From DASUAS01 sp963756895 (GTDB taxonomy: Bacteria > Actinomycetota > Acidimicrobiia > IMCC26256 > DASPTH01), in the NCBI GenBank assembly GCA_963756895.1, contig CAVWPI010000016.1, forward strand, positions 248,001 through 312,000: a stretch of 64,000 nucleotides of DNA. The letters are read 5' to 3'. Below, one piece after another: positions 36,158-46,152 of the stretch. The notes beneath the pieces were generated by a model. The model was not told the origin of the DNA and ran no database searches. It saw nothing but the letters and a program-made list of their open reading frames with translations. A program made the position numbers and the translations under genes. Position 1 is the stretch's first letter. Each line of letters opens with the position of its first letter.

Positions 36158-36219
36158 AACTGCGAACCGGTTCACGATCTGGTCATCGAATGTGCCCGGG
36201 CGGCCGGATGACCCCGGTG

Positions 36220-36260
36220 TAGTGTCCGACGCCAGGCAATCTCCGACCCCCAGGAGGTGA
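36220..36260 (+). promoter_or_regulatory. mpa promoter and ribosome binding site
   Basis: TAGTGT at 36220-36225 as -10 and the strong Shine-Dalgarno AGGAGGTGA at 36252-36260, 4 nt before ATG 36265. One of few leadered genes in the window. Confidence 0.5.
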
Positions 36261-36264
36261 GCGC

Positions 36265-38021
36265 ATGGCTTCCGAGTCCGACCGGCGACTCGCCGAGTAC
36301 GAGCGGCAGGTCGACGACCTCCAGGGCCAGCTCAAGGGCCTCGAGGAAGAGGTCGTCGTGCTCCGGCGCCGCCTGCAGGACGCCCCCAAGCGGGTCCGCA
36401 CCCTCGAGGAGAAGATCCTCGAGACCAAGGGCCAGCTGCAGCAGGCCGTCTCCCAGAACGAGCGGCTCTCCGCCACCCTCCGCGAGGCGCGCGAGCACAT
36501 CGCCGCGCTCCGCGAGGAGGTCGAGAAGCTGACCATGCCGCCGTCGGCCTACGGCACCTACCTCGGCGCGAACGACGACGGCACCGTCGACATCTTCACC
36601 GCCGGCCGCAAGATGCGGGTCTCGGTGCACCCCGAGGTCGACGTCGACGCCATCGAGCGCGGCCAGGAGGTCGCGCTCAACGAGTCGCTCAACGTCGTGC
36701 TCGCCCGCGCCGCCGACGTGTCTCGGGCGAGGTCGTCGTCCTCAAGGAGCTCCTCGAGGGCAAGGACCGCGCGCTGATCGTCGGGCGGGCCGACGAGGAG
36801 CGGGTGTGCGAGCTCGCGGCGTCACTGATCGGCGAGAAGCTGCGCGCCGGCGACCACCTCCTGATGGACGGCCGCTCGGGCCTGCTCGTCGAGCGCATCC
36901 CGCGGCCCGAGGTCGAGGAGCTGGTGCTCGAGGAGGTCCCCGACGTCACCTACGACGACGTCGGCGGCCTCGACGACCAGATCGACGCGATCAAGGACGC
37001 GGTCGAGCTCCCGTACCTCTATTCGGAGATGTTCCACGAGCACGAGCTCCAGCCGCCCAAGGGCATCCTGCTCTACGGGCCGCCGGGCTGCGGCAAGACG
37101 CTCATCGCCAAGGCGGTCGCCAACTCGCTCGCGCAGCGGGTGAGTGAGCGCACCGGTGACACCTCCGCCCGCTCGTTCTTCCTCAACATCAAGGGCCCGG
37201 AGCTCCTCAACAAGTACGTGGGGGAGACCGAACGCCAGATCCGCCTGATCTTCCAGCGGGCCCGGGAGAAGTCGGAGGAGGGCTACCCGGTCATCGTGTT
37301 CTTCGACGAGATGGACTCCCTGTTCCGCACCCGCGGCACCGGGATCTCGTCCGACATCGAGAGCACGATCGTGCCGCAGCTGCTGGCCGAGATCGACGGC
37401 GTCGAGAGCCTCAAGAACGTGATCGTCATCGGCGCGTCGAACCGCGAGGACCTCATCGACCCCGCCATCCTGCGCCCCGGCCGTCTCGACGTGAAGATCA
37501 AGATCGAGCGTCCCGACGAGGAGAGCGCGACCAAGATCTTCCGTCAGTACCTCACGCCCAACCTGCCGCTCGCCGACACCGAGACCGGCAAGCACGGCGG
37601 CCCCGAGAAGGCGGTCGAGGGCATGATCGCGGCGGCCGTCGACCGCATGTACGCGGTCGACGACACCAACCGCTTCCTCGAGGTCACCTACCAGAACGGC
37701 GACAAGGAGATCCTGTACTTCAAGGACTTCTCCTCGGGCGCCATGATCGAGAACATCGTCCGCCGGGCGAAGAAGCTCTCGATCAAGCGTCAGATCGAGT
37801 CGGGCGAGAAGGGCATCGACACCCAGGACCTCCTCGACTCGATCCGCCAGGAGTTCCGCGAGCACGAGGACCTGCCGAACACCACCAACCCCGACGACTG
37901 GGCGAAGATCTCGGGGAAGAAGGGCGAGCGGATCGTCTTCGTGCGCACGATCCTCGCCGAGGGTGAAGAGGCCCACGGTGGGCGTCAGATCGAACGGGTG
38001 CAGACCGGCCAGTACCTCTAG
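36265..38021 (+). CDS. mpa: proteasome-associated ATPase (Mpa/ARC), one frameshift
   Basis: AAA+ unfoldase that recognises Pup and feeds pupylated proteins into the 20S proteasome. Seen: N-terminal coiled coil (residues about 5-90) that binds Pup, two OB-fold segments (YGTYLGANDDGTVDIF; VVVLKELLEGKD), Walker A YGPPGCGKTLIA, Walker B VIVFFDEMDSLF, second region of homology GASNREDLIDPAILRPGRLD, and the C-terminal QYL needed to gate the proteasome. An indel near 36720 in the OB region. About 585 residues. First gene of the Pup locus here. Confidence 0.93.
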
Positions 38022-38064
38022 ACGCCCGGCCGGACGCGGATCGTTCCTCGCCGTCGGTGCAACC

Positions 38065-40170
38065 TCAGCGAGGATGATCGGCGGCGAGCGCGAGCCATTC
38101 GTGCGCCCACACCAGGGCGAGCGCGCCGTCGATCTCGGCGGGGGACCGGCTCGCCAGGCAACGCGTCGAGCGCGTCGGGGACCGGCGTGGCATCCTGCTC
38201 CCCGGGCTCGAGCGAACGGATCCCGACGTCGACCAGCCGGGCGGCCTCGCGGTCGACCGCCTGCACCACACCGTCGCCCTCGCCCGCGAGCGCGTCGGCG
38301 GCGTCCGCGCACCCGCCGACGCGGGGCCGGGCCGAGCGCGCACGACCCCGTCGGCGGCGAGCTCGAGCACGAACGCCTCGACCAGGAGCCCACCCCAGCC
38401 TTCACGGTCCACGTGGCCGCCTCCGTGCTCCAGGGCGAGATCCTCGAGCGCGGCGACCGCTCGTGCGCGCGCGTCCGCCACCGCGGTGGCCGCCGCGGTG
38501 ACGTCGCCCGGCCGTCCCGCAGGGTGACGTCGAGCGCAACCGAGAGGTGGGCCGTCCCCGCACGGAGGAGCTCCGCGAACGAACGGCGAGCCACGCCGCG
38601 GCTCCCCGGGGCCAGAGGAGCGCACCGACGGCGACGCTGATGCCGGCGCCGATGGCGATGTCCTGGACGCGCACGAGACCGGTGCGCCACCCCTCGTGGG
38701 ACGAGGATGTTGAAGAGCACGACGACGAAGACCGTGAACCCGGCCTGTCCGACGACGAAGTTCACCGCGCCCGGCGTGTAGGCGGCGAGGAAGGCCACGA
38801 TGCGGGAGCGCGACCCACAGCCAGGTGTCGTCGCCTCCGATCGTCTCGATCAGCGCGGCTGCGATCCCGAAGCCCACCAACGCGCCGACGAGCGCCTGGA
38901 GCGCGGTCGCGCCCGTCCCGAGCGCGTTGGAGCGCAGCACCGACAACGCCGCCAGCACGACCCAGAAGGCGTGCTCGACCGAGGTGGTCTTCGCCACCAG
39001 CACCGCGAGCGCGAGCCCGAGGCCGGCACGCGCCGCGTTGCGGAAGCGCACCGAATGCACGTTGCAGTGCGCGCGCAGGATCGCCCATGCGCTCGCGACC
39101 GCCTCGCCGGCCCGCGGCGCGCGTGCGCACGGTGTCGTGTCCGGCCGCGTCGGCGTCGCCGGCGATCTGGACCGCGGCGAGCGAGAGCCGGCGCAACGGG
39201 AACGTCGCCGCGAACCCGTCGACGACGCGCGCCGCGCCGGCGGACGGCAGCACCGACGCGGCCCAACGTTCGAGCGCGTCGGTGTGCGCGTCGCGCGCCG
39301 GCGGTGAGCGCGTCGACACCGTTCCCGTCGTGCGGCCGCCCGGGCGACGACGTTCGCGCACTGGCGGCCAGCGAGTCCGCCACCCGAGCCGCCAGCGCGG
39401 TGTATTCCGGTGTGGGGTCGGCGACGGGTGATCGCTCGGCGCGCGGTCACGCTGCTCGAGCAACGGGGCCAGGCGGCGGGTGGCGATGACCAGTGCCACC
39501 AGGGCGCGCTCCCGTGACGATGCTCCCCGCCGGCCGGTAGACCACACCGGCGCGGGCAGTGAGGGCGGCGTCGGCGTCGTGGAGCGCGGCGAGATCACGG
39601 TCGGCCGCGGGCACGGTGAGGGCGCTCGCCGCCTCCCGCAGCACCGTCGCCGCCGCCGCGCGCGCACCCGATCGCGCTGGTGCACGGGCCAGAGCACGAT
39701 GGCGGCGACACCCGCGACCACGACGCCGAGGATCCACCCCAGCTCCCGGGACGCCAGGTCCGCCTCGACCCCGGGCGACATCACCGCGAGGACGAAGGCG
39801 AGGGTGGCGGCGGTCGCGCCGGCGGTGAAGTAGCCGCCGAGCGCGCGCGAACATCGCGATCGCGAAGGCGACGACGAGCGTCACCACCACCGCCGGGCCA
39901 CATCGTGTCGGCGAAAGCGGTACCGAGGGCGACGAGGGCGGCGCCGACGACCGCGAGCAGCAGGTAGGCACGGAACCGCCGCAGGCGAGGTCCGCCGAAG
40001 TCGGAGAACACGAGCGCCGAGAACGAGCCGAAGGCGGCGAAGAGCGACGACGGCGTGTTGCCGGTCACGACCAGCAGCGCGAACACCGCGGGGACGACCA
40101 GCGCGGCCCGGCTCGCCTTGCGCAGGTTGACCCGGTTGGGATCCTGGAACCGATCCTGGAAGGCCCGCAC
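38065..40170 (-). CDS. FUSC family membrane protein, many frameshifts
   Basis: Aromatic-acid-exporter/fusaric-acid-resistance-like membrane protein. About 700 residues spread over all three frames. Recognisable blocks in order: FQDPNRVNLRKASRAALVVPAV, GNTPSSLFAAFGSFSALVFSDFGG, VVTLVVAFAIAMF, then a soluble middle, RNAARAGLGLALAVLVAKTTSVEHAFWVVLAALSVLRSNALGTG (in parts), VVGQAGFTVFVVVLFNIL and RVQDIAIGAGISVAVGALLWPRG. Two half-repeats of membrane helices are typical. At least eight indels. It interrupts the mpa-dop spacing on the opposite strand. Substrate unknown. Confidence 0.7.
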
Positions 40171-40221
40171 CGGCGGATCGTACCGACGTGGTCATGGAGC
40201 AGTGTTGGACCGGGTCGCAAG

Positions 40222-40227
40222 TAGGCT
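40222..40227 (+). promoter_or_regulatory. -10 box of dop-pup, leaderless
   Basis: TAGGCT, 6-nt gap, GTG at 40234. Confidence 0.5.
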
Positions 40228-40233
40228 GGCGCC

Positions 40234-41722
40234 GTGGCCATCCCGAAAGTGTGCGGGATCGAGACGGAGTACGGCGTGACGCTGCGCGGCGCGGCCGATC
40301 CCAATCCCGTGCTGGCCTCGTCGATGCTGATCAACGGCTACGTCGAGCACCACAAGGTGGGCTGGGACTTCGAGGACGAGTCGCCCGGGCGCGACGCCCG
40401 TGGCTTCGCCCGCGAAGGCGCCATGCCGCCCGAGATCGAGACCCACCTCGTCAACACCGTGCTCACCAACGGCGCGCGGTACTACGTCGACCACGCGCAC
40501 CCCGAGTACTCCACCCCCGAGTGCTCCGACGCGCTGGAGCTGGTCTGCGCCGACAAGGCGGGGGAGCGCATCCTCGCCCGTTCGATGCTCGCGGCGCGCC
40601 GGCTCACCGAGCCGGGGCAGGAGATCGTCGTCTACAAGAACAACTCCGACGGCAAGGGCAACTCGTACGGCACGCACGAGAACTACCTGGTCGACCGGGC
40701 GGTGCCGTTCGCCGCGCTCGTGCGCAACCTGCTCCCGTGGTTCGTGAGCCGCCAGGTGTTCACCGGTGCCGGCAAGGTCGGCTCCGAGAACGGCGCCGGG
40801 CGCGGTCGACTACCAGATCAGCCAGCGGGCCGACTTCTTCGAGGAGGAGGTCGGGCTCGAGACCACGTTGAAGCGCCCGATCGTCAACACGCGCGACGAG
40901 CCGCACGCCGATCCGCAGCTGTACCGGCGCCTGCACGTGATCGCGGGCGACGCCAACCTCTGCGAGGTCGCCACGTTCCTGAAGGTCGGCACCACCGCGA
41001 TCGTCCTCGCCATGGTCGAGGACGGCTTCATCGAGAAGGACCTGTCGATCATCGGCCCCGTCGCCGCGATGCGGACGGTGTCGCACGACCCCACGTGCCG
41101 CGCCACGGTCGAACTGCTCGACGGCGGCCGCCTCACCGCGGTCGAGCTGCAGTGGGAGTTCCTGCGGCTGGCGCAGAAGTACGCCGACGAGACCGGGCTC
41201 GACGCCTGCGGCGGCGACGAGGTCGGCGGCATGGTGCTGGCGCGCTGGGAGTCGGTGCTCACCGACCTCGAGCGCGACCCGATGCTGCTCGACGGCCAGC
41301 TCGACTGGGTCACCAAGCTCTCGCTGCTGCAGGCCTACATCGACCGCGACGGGCTCGAGTGGTCCGACCCCAAGCTCTCGTTGCTCGACCTCCAGTACCA
41401 CGACGTCCGGCCCGACCGCTCGCTCTACGAGAAGCTGGTCCGGGCGGGCAAGGTGGAGCGGCTGGTCGAGGAGGCCGACGTGCTGGAGGCGATCACGGTG
41501 GCGCCGGTCACCACCCGGGCCTGGTTCCGCGGCGGCTGCCTGGCCCGGTGGCCCGACTCGGTCGTCGCGGCCAACTGGGACAGCTTGATCCTCGACGTAG
41601 GCTCGGACCCGTTGCGGCGCATCCCGATGATGGAGCCGCTCAAGGGAACGAAGGCGCACGTGCAACCGTTGTTCGACGAGGTCGGCACCCCCGCCGAGCT
41701 GGTCGAGCGGCTGCAGGGATAA
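40234..41722 (+). CDS. dop: depupylase/deamidase of Pup (Dop), one frameshift
   Basis: Removes Pup from substrates and, where Pup ends in Gln, deamidates it. Carboxylate-amine-ligase fold shared with PafA. Seen: KVCGIETEYGVTL with the catalytic Glu, HAHPEYSTPECSDALELV, YKNNSDGKGNSYGTHENYLV, RPIVNTRDEPHAD and TVSHDPTCRATVELLDGG. The longer N-terminal loop (NPVLASSMLINGYVEHHKVG) distinguishes Dop from PafA. Indel near 40800. About 496 residues. Pup starts 12 bp downstream. Confidence 0.92.
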
Positions 41723-41734
41723 GAGGAGCGAGTC

Positions 41735-41929
41735 ATGCCGGAGCGAGAGCGCAAGCAGAAGCCGGCGCCCAAGGAGCGCGTCGAGGAGACCGCCGAGGTC
41801 GCCGCGCCCGCCAAACAGGGCGAGGAACTGAAGGAAGAGCTCGACGATCTCCTCGACGAGATCGACTCGGTGCTCGAGACGAACGCAGAGGAGTTCGTGA
41901 AGTCATACGTGCAGAAAGGGGGCGAGTGA
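41735..41929 (+). CDS. pup: prokaryotic ubiquitin-like protein Pup
   Basis: 64-residue intrinsically disordered modifier. Seen: charged N-terminal region, the central helix ELKEELDDLLDEIDSVLETNAEEFV that binds the Mpa coiled coil (split by spacing here), and the C-terminal YVQKGGE. It ends in Glu rather than Gln, so it is ready for ligation by PafA without deamidation. Follows dop in one operon, with an AGAGGAG ribosome site. Directly followed by a perfect inverted repeat. Confidence 0.95.
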   Translation: MPERERKQKPAPKERVEETAEVAAPAKQGEELKEELDDLLDEIDSVLETNAEEFVKSYVQKGGE

Positions 41930-41933
41930 TGCT

Positions 41934-41962
41934 AAATCGGACATAGCACCTTGGTCCGATTT
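41934..41962. terminator. perfect AT-rich inverted repeat downstream of pup
   Basis: AAATCGGAC (41934-41942) and GTCCGATTT (41954-41962), 9-bp arms and an 11-nt loop, starting 4 nt after the pup stop. The right arm ends in TTT, fitting an intrinsic terminator. It also runs into the promoter of the endonuclease gene, so it might be an operator. Confidence 0.55.
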
Positions 41963-41964
41963 GA

Positions 41965-41987
41965 GTGTCACATCCCCTGCGTACGTT
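41965..41987 (+). promoter_or_regulatory. PafBC/RecA-NDp-like promoter of the endonuclease VII-like gene
   Basis: GTGTCACAT (41965-41973), 8 nt, TACGTT (41982-41987), 8-nt gap to GTG 41996. With the preceding TTGA it matches the rmuC promoter over 12 consecutive bases, TTGAGTGTCACA. No other TTGAGTGTCACA was noticed in the window. Confidence 0.55.
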
Positions 41988-41995
41988 CGCATGTC

Positions 41996-42460
41996 GTGAA
42001 ACGTTGCGCCGACTGCACGCAGACCAAGCCGTCTCGACGAGTTCCCGCGCAACAAGAACTCGAAGGACGGATACCACTGCTACTGCAAGAGCGTGTAACA
42101 ACGCCGCGGTCGCAGGAGTCACGGCAGCGACTCCACGGTGGTAGCCGTCACTATCACCTGAAGCAGCGGTACGGGATCGGCGCCGACGAGTTCGACGAGC
42201 TGGTGCGTCTGCAGGGCGGCGTGTGCGCGATCTGCGGTCGAGCCTGATCCGGAGCACGTCGACCACGTCGCACGAGACCGGCGCGGTGCGCGGCATCCTC
42301 TGCTTCAACTGCAACGGCGGCCTCGGGCAATTCCGCGATTCGATCGACTGCGTTGCTGGCCGCCGCCGCATACCTCGGGGCGCTGCGACATCGACGCGCG
42401 GGAGCTGGCCGAACGTCAGCCGCGACCGAGCCCGTGCAGCTCGTCGAGGTGTCTGGGTAG
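41996..42460 (+). CDS. HNH recombination endonuclease VII-like protein, several frameshifts
   Basis: Zinc-binding HNH nuclease of the phage T4 endonuclease VII type, which in phage resolves branched DNA. Seen: N-terminal treble-clef-like KRCADCTQTKP followed by a CYC zinc pair, RHYHLKQRYGIGADEFDELVRLQGGVCAICG (in parts), then the HNH core DHVAHETGAVRGILCFNCNGGLGQFRDS and, after repair, ALLAAAAYLGALRH. At least three indels between 42030 and 42345. About 155 residues. Start GTG 41996 fits the -10 spacing. It lies inside the Pup-proteasome locus; from memory, Streptomyces have a similar gene beside pup. Confidence 0.78.
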
Positions 42461-42483
42461 GGGTGTTCGGGTAGATCGCCCCC

Positions 42484-44110
42484 ATGGGGGGCGTGGAGGA
42501 CTGGTTCCTGACCGCGGACGAACGCGGCAACCGCTGGGCGCGCATCGACCGGGGCGCGAGCGCGGCGGGCTGGAGCGCAGGGAACCGGGTCGACGTGCTC
42601 ATCGACGGCGCCGACGTACTTCCGGCGCCTGTACGAGGAGCTGTGCTCGCTGCGGCCCGACGACTGGGTGCACTTCACCGACTGGGAGGGTGATCCCGAC
42701 GAGCGCCTCGCTCGGTCCCGGCACCGAGCTCGCGACACGTGCTCGAGGACCTGGCCGGGCGCGGCGTCCACGTGCGCGGCTTGCTGTGGCGGTCGCACCC
42801 GGCGCAGGTGAACTTCGCCGAGCAGGCAGAACCTCGCGCTCACGAAGGGCGTGAACCGCGCCGGGGGCGAGATCCTGCTCGACGAGCGTGTGCGACGCGG
42901 TGGGAGCCACCACCAGAAGCTCGTCGTCACCCGCGCGGCGCGACGGCGCCGACGAGGACGTCGCCTTCGTCGGCGGCATCGACCTCTGCCACGGCCGCCA
43001 CGACGACGCCCGCCACCTCGGCGACCCGCAGGCGATCGACCTCGACGACGTCTACGGCGACCGGCCGCCCTGGCACGACGTGCAGGCCGAGCTCCACGGT
43101 CCCGCGGTCGCCGCCATCGCCGACACCTTCCGGGAGCGCTGGGAGGACCCGCACCCGCTCGACCACCGCAACCCGTGGCGCCGAGCGGTGCGCACGGTCA
43201 CCCGCCAGCCCCGCCATCCCGATCCGCTGCCGCCGCGCCGCGCCGAGCCCGCGCCCTGCGGCCCCCATGCGGTGCAGGTGCTGCGCACCTACCCGGCCAA
43301 GCACCCGGCCTACCCGTTCGCCCCCGAGGGCGAGCGCAGCATCGCCCGTGCGTACCTCAAGGCGCTGCCGCGGGCGCGGCGCCTCGTCTACCTCGAGGAC
43401 CAGTACTTCTGGTCGGAGCGGGCCGCGCACGCGCTCGCCGACGCGCTCCGCGACCGATCCGAGCTGCACGTCGTCGTGGTCGTGCCCCGGTTCCCCGACC
43501 GCGACGGGCGCGTCGCCGGCCCGTCGGCCCGCATCGGGCGGGAGCGCGCCACGCGCATCGTCGCAGCGCGCCGGCGGCGACCGCGTGCTCGTGTGCGACC
43601 TCGAGAACGAGGACGGCACTCCCGATCTACGTGCACGCGAAGGTCTGCATCGTCGACGACGTGTGGCTGATGGTGGGCTCCGACAACATGAACCGGCGCT
43701 CGTGGACCCACGACTCCGAGCTGTCGTGCTCGGTGCTCGACGAGACGCACGACGAGCGCGAACCGCGGGATCCCGCCGGGCTCGGCGACGGCGCCCGGCG
43801 GCTCGCGCGCGACACCCGGCTCCGGCTCTGGCGCGAGCACCTCGGGCGCACCGAGGGCCACCGGCGATCGACGATCTCCTCGATCCCGAGCACGCCTTCG
43901 CCGAGTTCCGCCGCACCGCACAGGCGCTCGACGACTGGCACGCCGGCGGATCGCGTCGGCGACCGGCCGCCCGGACACGTGCGCATCCATCGACCCGAGC
44001 GCGTCCCGACCCGGCACCGCTGGTGGGCGCGCGCGGTGTCGCGCGTCGGTGAACGATCCCGACGGTCGCTCGCGTCGTCATCAGCGCGCCGACCACTACT
44101 GACCGCCTGA
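42484..44110 (+). CDS. phospholipase D-like protein with two HKD motifs, many frameshifts
   Basis: PLD-superfamily enzyme, about 540 residues. Seen: VEDWFLTADERGNRWARID, HFTDWEGDPDERL, GVHVRGLLWRSHPAQVNF, first HKD motif in SHHQKLVV followed by VAFVGGIDLCHGRHDD, then LVYLEDQYFWSERAAHAL, VVVVVPRFPDRDG and the second motif YVHAKVCIVDDVWLMVGSDNMNRRS with THDSELS. This is the eukaryote-like PLD layout rather than cardiolipin synthase with membrane anchor. At least seven indels (42620, 42715, 42830, 42940, 43570, 43865, 43950). Phosphatidyl hydrolase or transferase activity is likely; substrate unknown. Unusual position between pup and prcB. Confidence 0.78.
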
Positions 44111-44142
44111 CCACCACGGCCGGCACCGAGAAGGCCCCCGTA

Positions 44143-44148
44143 TAGGCT
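44143..44148 (+). promoter_or_regulatory. -10 box of prcB-prcA, leaderless
   Basis: TAGGCT, 6-nt gap, GTG at 44155 (ATG 3 nt later). Confidence 0.5.
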
Positions 44149-44154
44149 CGCCGC

Positions 44155-44981
44155 GTGATGGAGTCACCCCTTCCCACCTTCGGCCCGGGGCTCGACCCCG
44201 GGTCGTCCTTCGTCGACCTGCTGCGGCAGGTCGCGCCGCACGACCTCCCGGGGGCGGGCCTCGCGCACGCCGCCGTGCGGTACGCGGTGCCGATCGAGAT
44301 CACCCACGGCACGACCGTCCTCGCCATCCGCTTCGCCGGCGGCGTGGTGATGGCCGGTGACCGTCGGGCCACCGCCGGGTACACGATCGCCAGCCGCCGC
44401 ATCGAGAAGGTGTTCCCGGCCGACGACCTGCTCCGGCGTCGCCATCGCCGGGGCCGCCGGGCCCGCGGTCGAGATGGTGCAGCCTCTTCCAGGTGCAGCT
44501 CGAGCACTACGAGAAGATCGAGGGCGAGACCCTCTCGCTCGAGGGCAAGGCCAACCAGCTCGGCCAGATGGTGCGGAGCAACCTGCCCGCCGCCATGCAG
44601 GGCTTCGCGGTCGTCCCGCTCTTCGCCGGATACGACGAGCGCCGCGACCGCGGCCGGGTGTTCAGCTACGACGTCACCGGCGGCAAGTACGAGGAAGCCG
44701 ACTTCCAGACCAACGGCTCCGGCGGCGTGCACGCCCGCAACTGGATCAAGGCCACGTGGCAGGAGGGCATGACCCGCGACGACGCCGTCGACCTCGCGCT
44801 CCGGGCGCTCTTCGCCGCCGCCGACGAGGACACCGCCACCGGCGGTCCCGACCTCATCCGGCGCATCTACCCGATGGTCGCGGTGATCGACGCCACCGGG
44901 TACGCGGCGCTCGACGACGCCACCGTCGCCGGACGCTCCGAGGCGCTGTACGGCGGTCGCGAAGAAGGGAGCGGGCTGTGA
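44155..44981 (+). CDS. prcB: proteasome beta subunit, two frameshifts
   Basis: Catalytic subunit of the 20S proteasome. A propeptide of about 45 residues precedes the cleavage site in ITHGTTVLAIRF, whose first Thr after Gly becomes the nucleophile. Seen: GGVVMAGDRRATAGYTIASR, IEKVFPADD, GVAIAGAAGPAVEMV, LEGKANQLGQMVRSN, VPLFAGYD and SGGVHARNWIK. Indels near 44435 and 44475. About 275 residues. Transcribed from its own leaderless promoter and overlapping prcA by 4 bp. Confidence 0.93.
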
Positions 44982-45661
44982 GCATGCCCTTCTACGTCCC
45001 GCCCGAGCAGATGATGAAGGACCGCGCCGACTACGCGCGGAAGGGCATCGCACGTGGACGCAGCCTCGTCGCGTGCAGCGTCAGCGACGGCATCGTGCTC
45101 GTCGCCGAGAACGCGTTCCGCACGCTCTACAAGATCTCGGAGATCTACGACCGCATCGCGTTCGCCGGCGTCGGCAAGTACAACGAGTTCGAGATGCTGC
45201 GCGTCGCCGGCGTGCGCCAGGCCGACCTCAAGGGCTACTCGTTCGCCCGCGAAGACGTGAACGCCCGTGCGCTCGCCAACGCGTACGGCCAGACGCTCGG
45301 CCAGGTGTTCACGCACGAGATGAAGCCGTACGAGGTGGAGATCCTCGTCGCGCAGGTGGGGGAGACCGTCGAGGACGACGAGCTGTACCACATCCTCTAC
45401 GACGGCACCGTCATGGACGAAGAGGGCAGCACCGTGCTCGGCGGTCAGGCCGAGCAGATCGCGGAGGCGATGGAGTCGCGCTTCTCCACCGAGATGGACT
45501 CCGCCGCCGCCATCCGCCTCGGCGCGGCGGTGCTCGCCGGTCCCGACACCCTGCTCACCGCCGACCAGCTCGAGGTGGCACTGCTCGATCGCACGCGTGC
45601 GCGGCGCTCGTTCCGCCGCATCAAGGGCGACGAGCTGATCGCGATCCTCGCCGCTTCCTAG
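44978..45661 (+). CDS. prcA: proteasome alpha subunit
   Basis: Forms the outer gating rings of the 20S proteasome. Seen: N-terminal SMPFYVPPEQMMKDRADYARKGIARG, the alpha-subunit signature, ISEIYDRIAFAGVGKYNEFEML, GYSFAREDVNARALANAYGQTLGQVF (in parts) and MKPYEVEILVAQVGE. Intact, 227 residues. Start GTG 44978 overlaps the prcB stop (GTGA) and gives the family N terminus; ATG 44984 is the alternative. Convergent with the DUF2007-like gene. Confidence 0.93.
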   Translation: MSMPFYVPPEQMMKDRADYARKGIARGRSLVACSVSDGIVLVAENAFRTLYKISEIYDRIAFAGVGKYNEFEMLRVAGVRQADLKGYSFAREDVNARALANAYGQTLGQVFTHEMKPYEVEILVAQVGETVEDDELYHILYDGTVMDEEGSTVLGGQAEQIAEAMESRFSTEMDSAAAIRLGAAVLAGPDTLLTADQLEVALLDRTRARRSFRRIKGDELIAILAAS

Positions 45662-45677
45662 TCACCGTCGCTCGCGT

Positions 45678-45693
45678 CCGCTCGCTCCGTCCC
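45678..45693. repeat. gene-end motif, copy 2
   Basis: CCGCTCGCTCCGTCCC, identical to 8257-8272, again between convergent genes. Also CCGTCGCTCGC at 45665-45675, identical to 13158-13168. Confidence 0.5.
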
Positions 45694-45704
45694 AGCGGGC
45701 GCAC

Positions 45705-46071
45705 CTACCAATGGCGCAGGACGCCGACGAACGCGCCGAACAGTGAGATCGCGAGCAGCGCGGCGGCGACCAGCCAGACGAACCGACGACCGCGGCGGCG
45801 GTCGGTGCCGGCGTCCCACCAGTCGGTGGGCGCCGTGAGCGTGGCGTCGACCTCGTCGGCGAGGAGCACGTAGCGCGGCGTCGTCGAGCTGGTCCTCCGG
45901 CACGAACACGTCGACGCGCGCCATGTCGCCGACGGTGAAGCCATAGGTGCTCGACAGCGCACCCTGGAGCTGGGCGTCGATGCCCTCCGAGCGCAGCCGC
46001 GCCGCGAGCACCTCGGCCCGGAATCCACCGGATACCCAGGTGAGGGGCATCAGCCGGACCGGACGTTCCAT
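45705..46071 (-). CDS. DUF2007-like protein with C-terminal membrane segment, frameshifted
   Basis: About 122 residues. The N-terminal half resembles the 'putative signal transducing' DUF2007 fold: FRAEVLAARLRSEGIDAQLQG, then DMARVDVFVPEDQLDDA. After an indel near 45880 the chain continues VLLADEVDATLTAPTDWWD, a basic RRRGRR patch and one membrane helix FVWLVAAALLAISLFGAFVGVL. TAACCT box 6 nt before its ATG. Divergent from pafA. Function unknown; its place in the Pup locus may be incidental. Confidence 0.65.
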
Positions 46072-46077
46072 ACGGAA

Positions 46078-46083
46078 AGGTTA
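46078..46083 (-). promoter_or_regulatory. -10 box of the DUF2007-like gene, leaderless
   Basis: Minus-strand TAACCT, 6-nt gap, ATG 46071. Confidence 0.45.
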
Positions 46084-46139
46084 CGACCACAGCTCAGAAC
46101 CGGCGCAGGAACCGGCGCGCCGACCGAGCACGGCAGCAC

Positions 46140-46145
46140 TAGCCT
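46140..46145 (+). promoter_or_regulatory. -10 box of pafA, leaderless
   Basis: TAGCCT, 7-nt gap, GTG 46153. Confidence 0.5.
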
Positions 46146-46152
46146 CGCGGCG

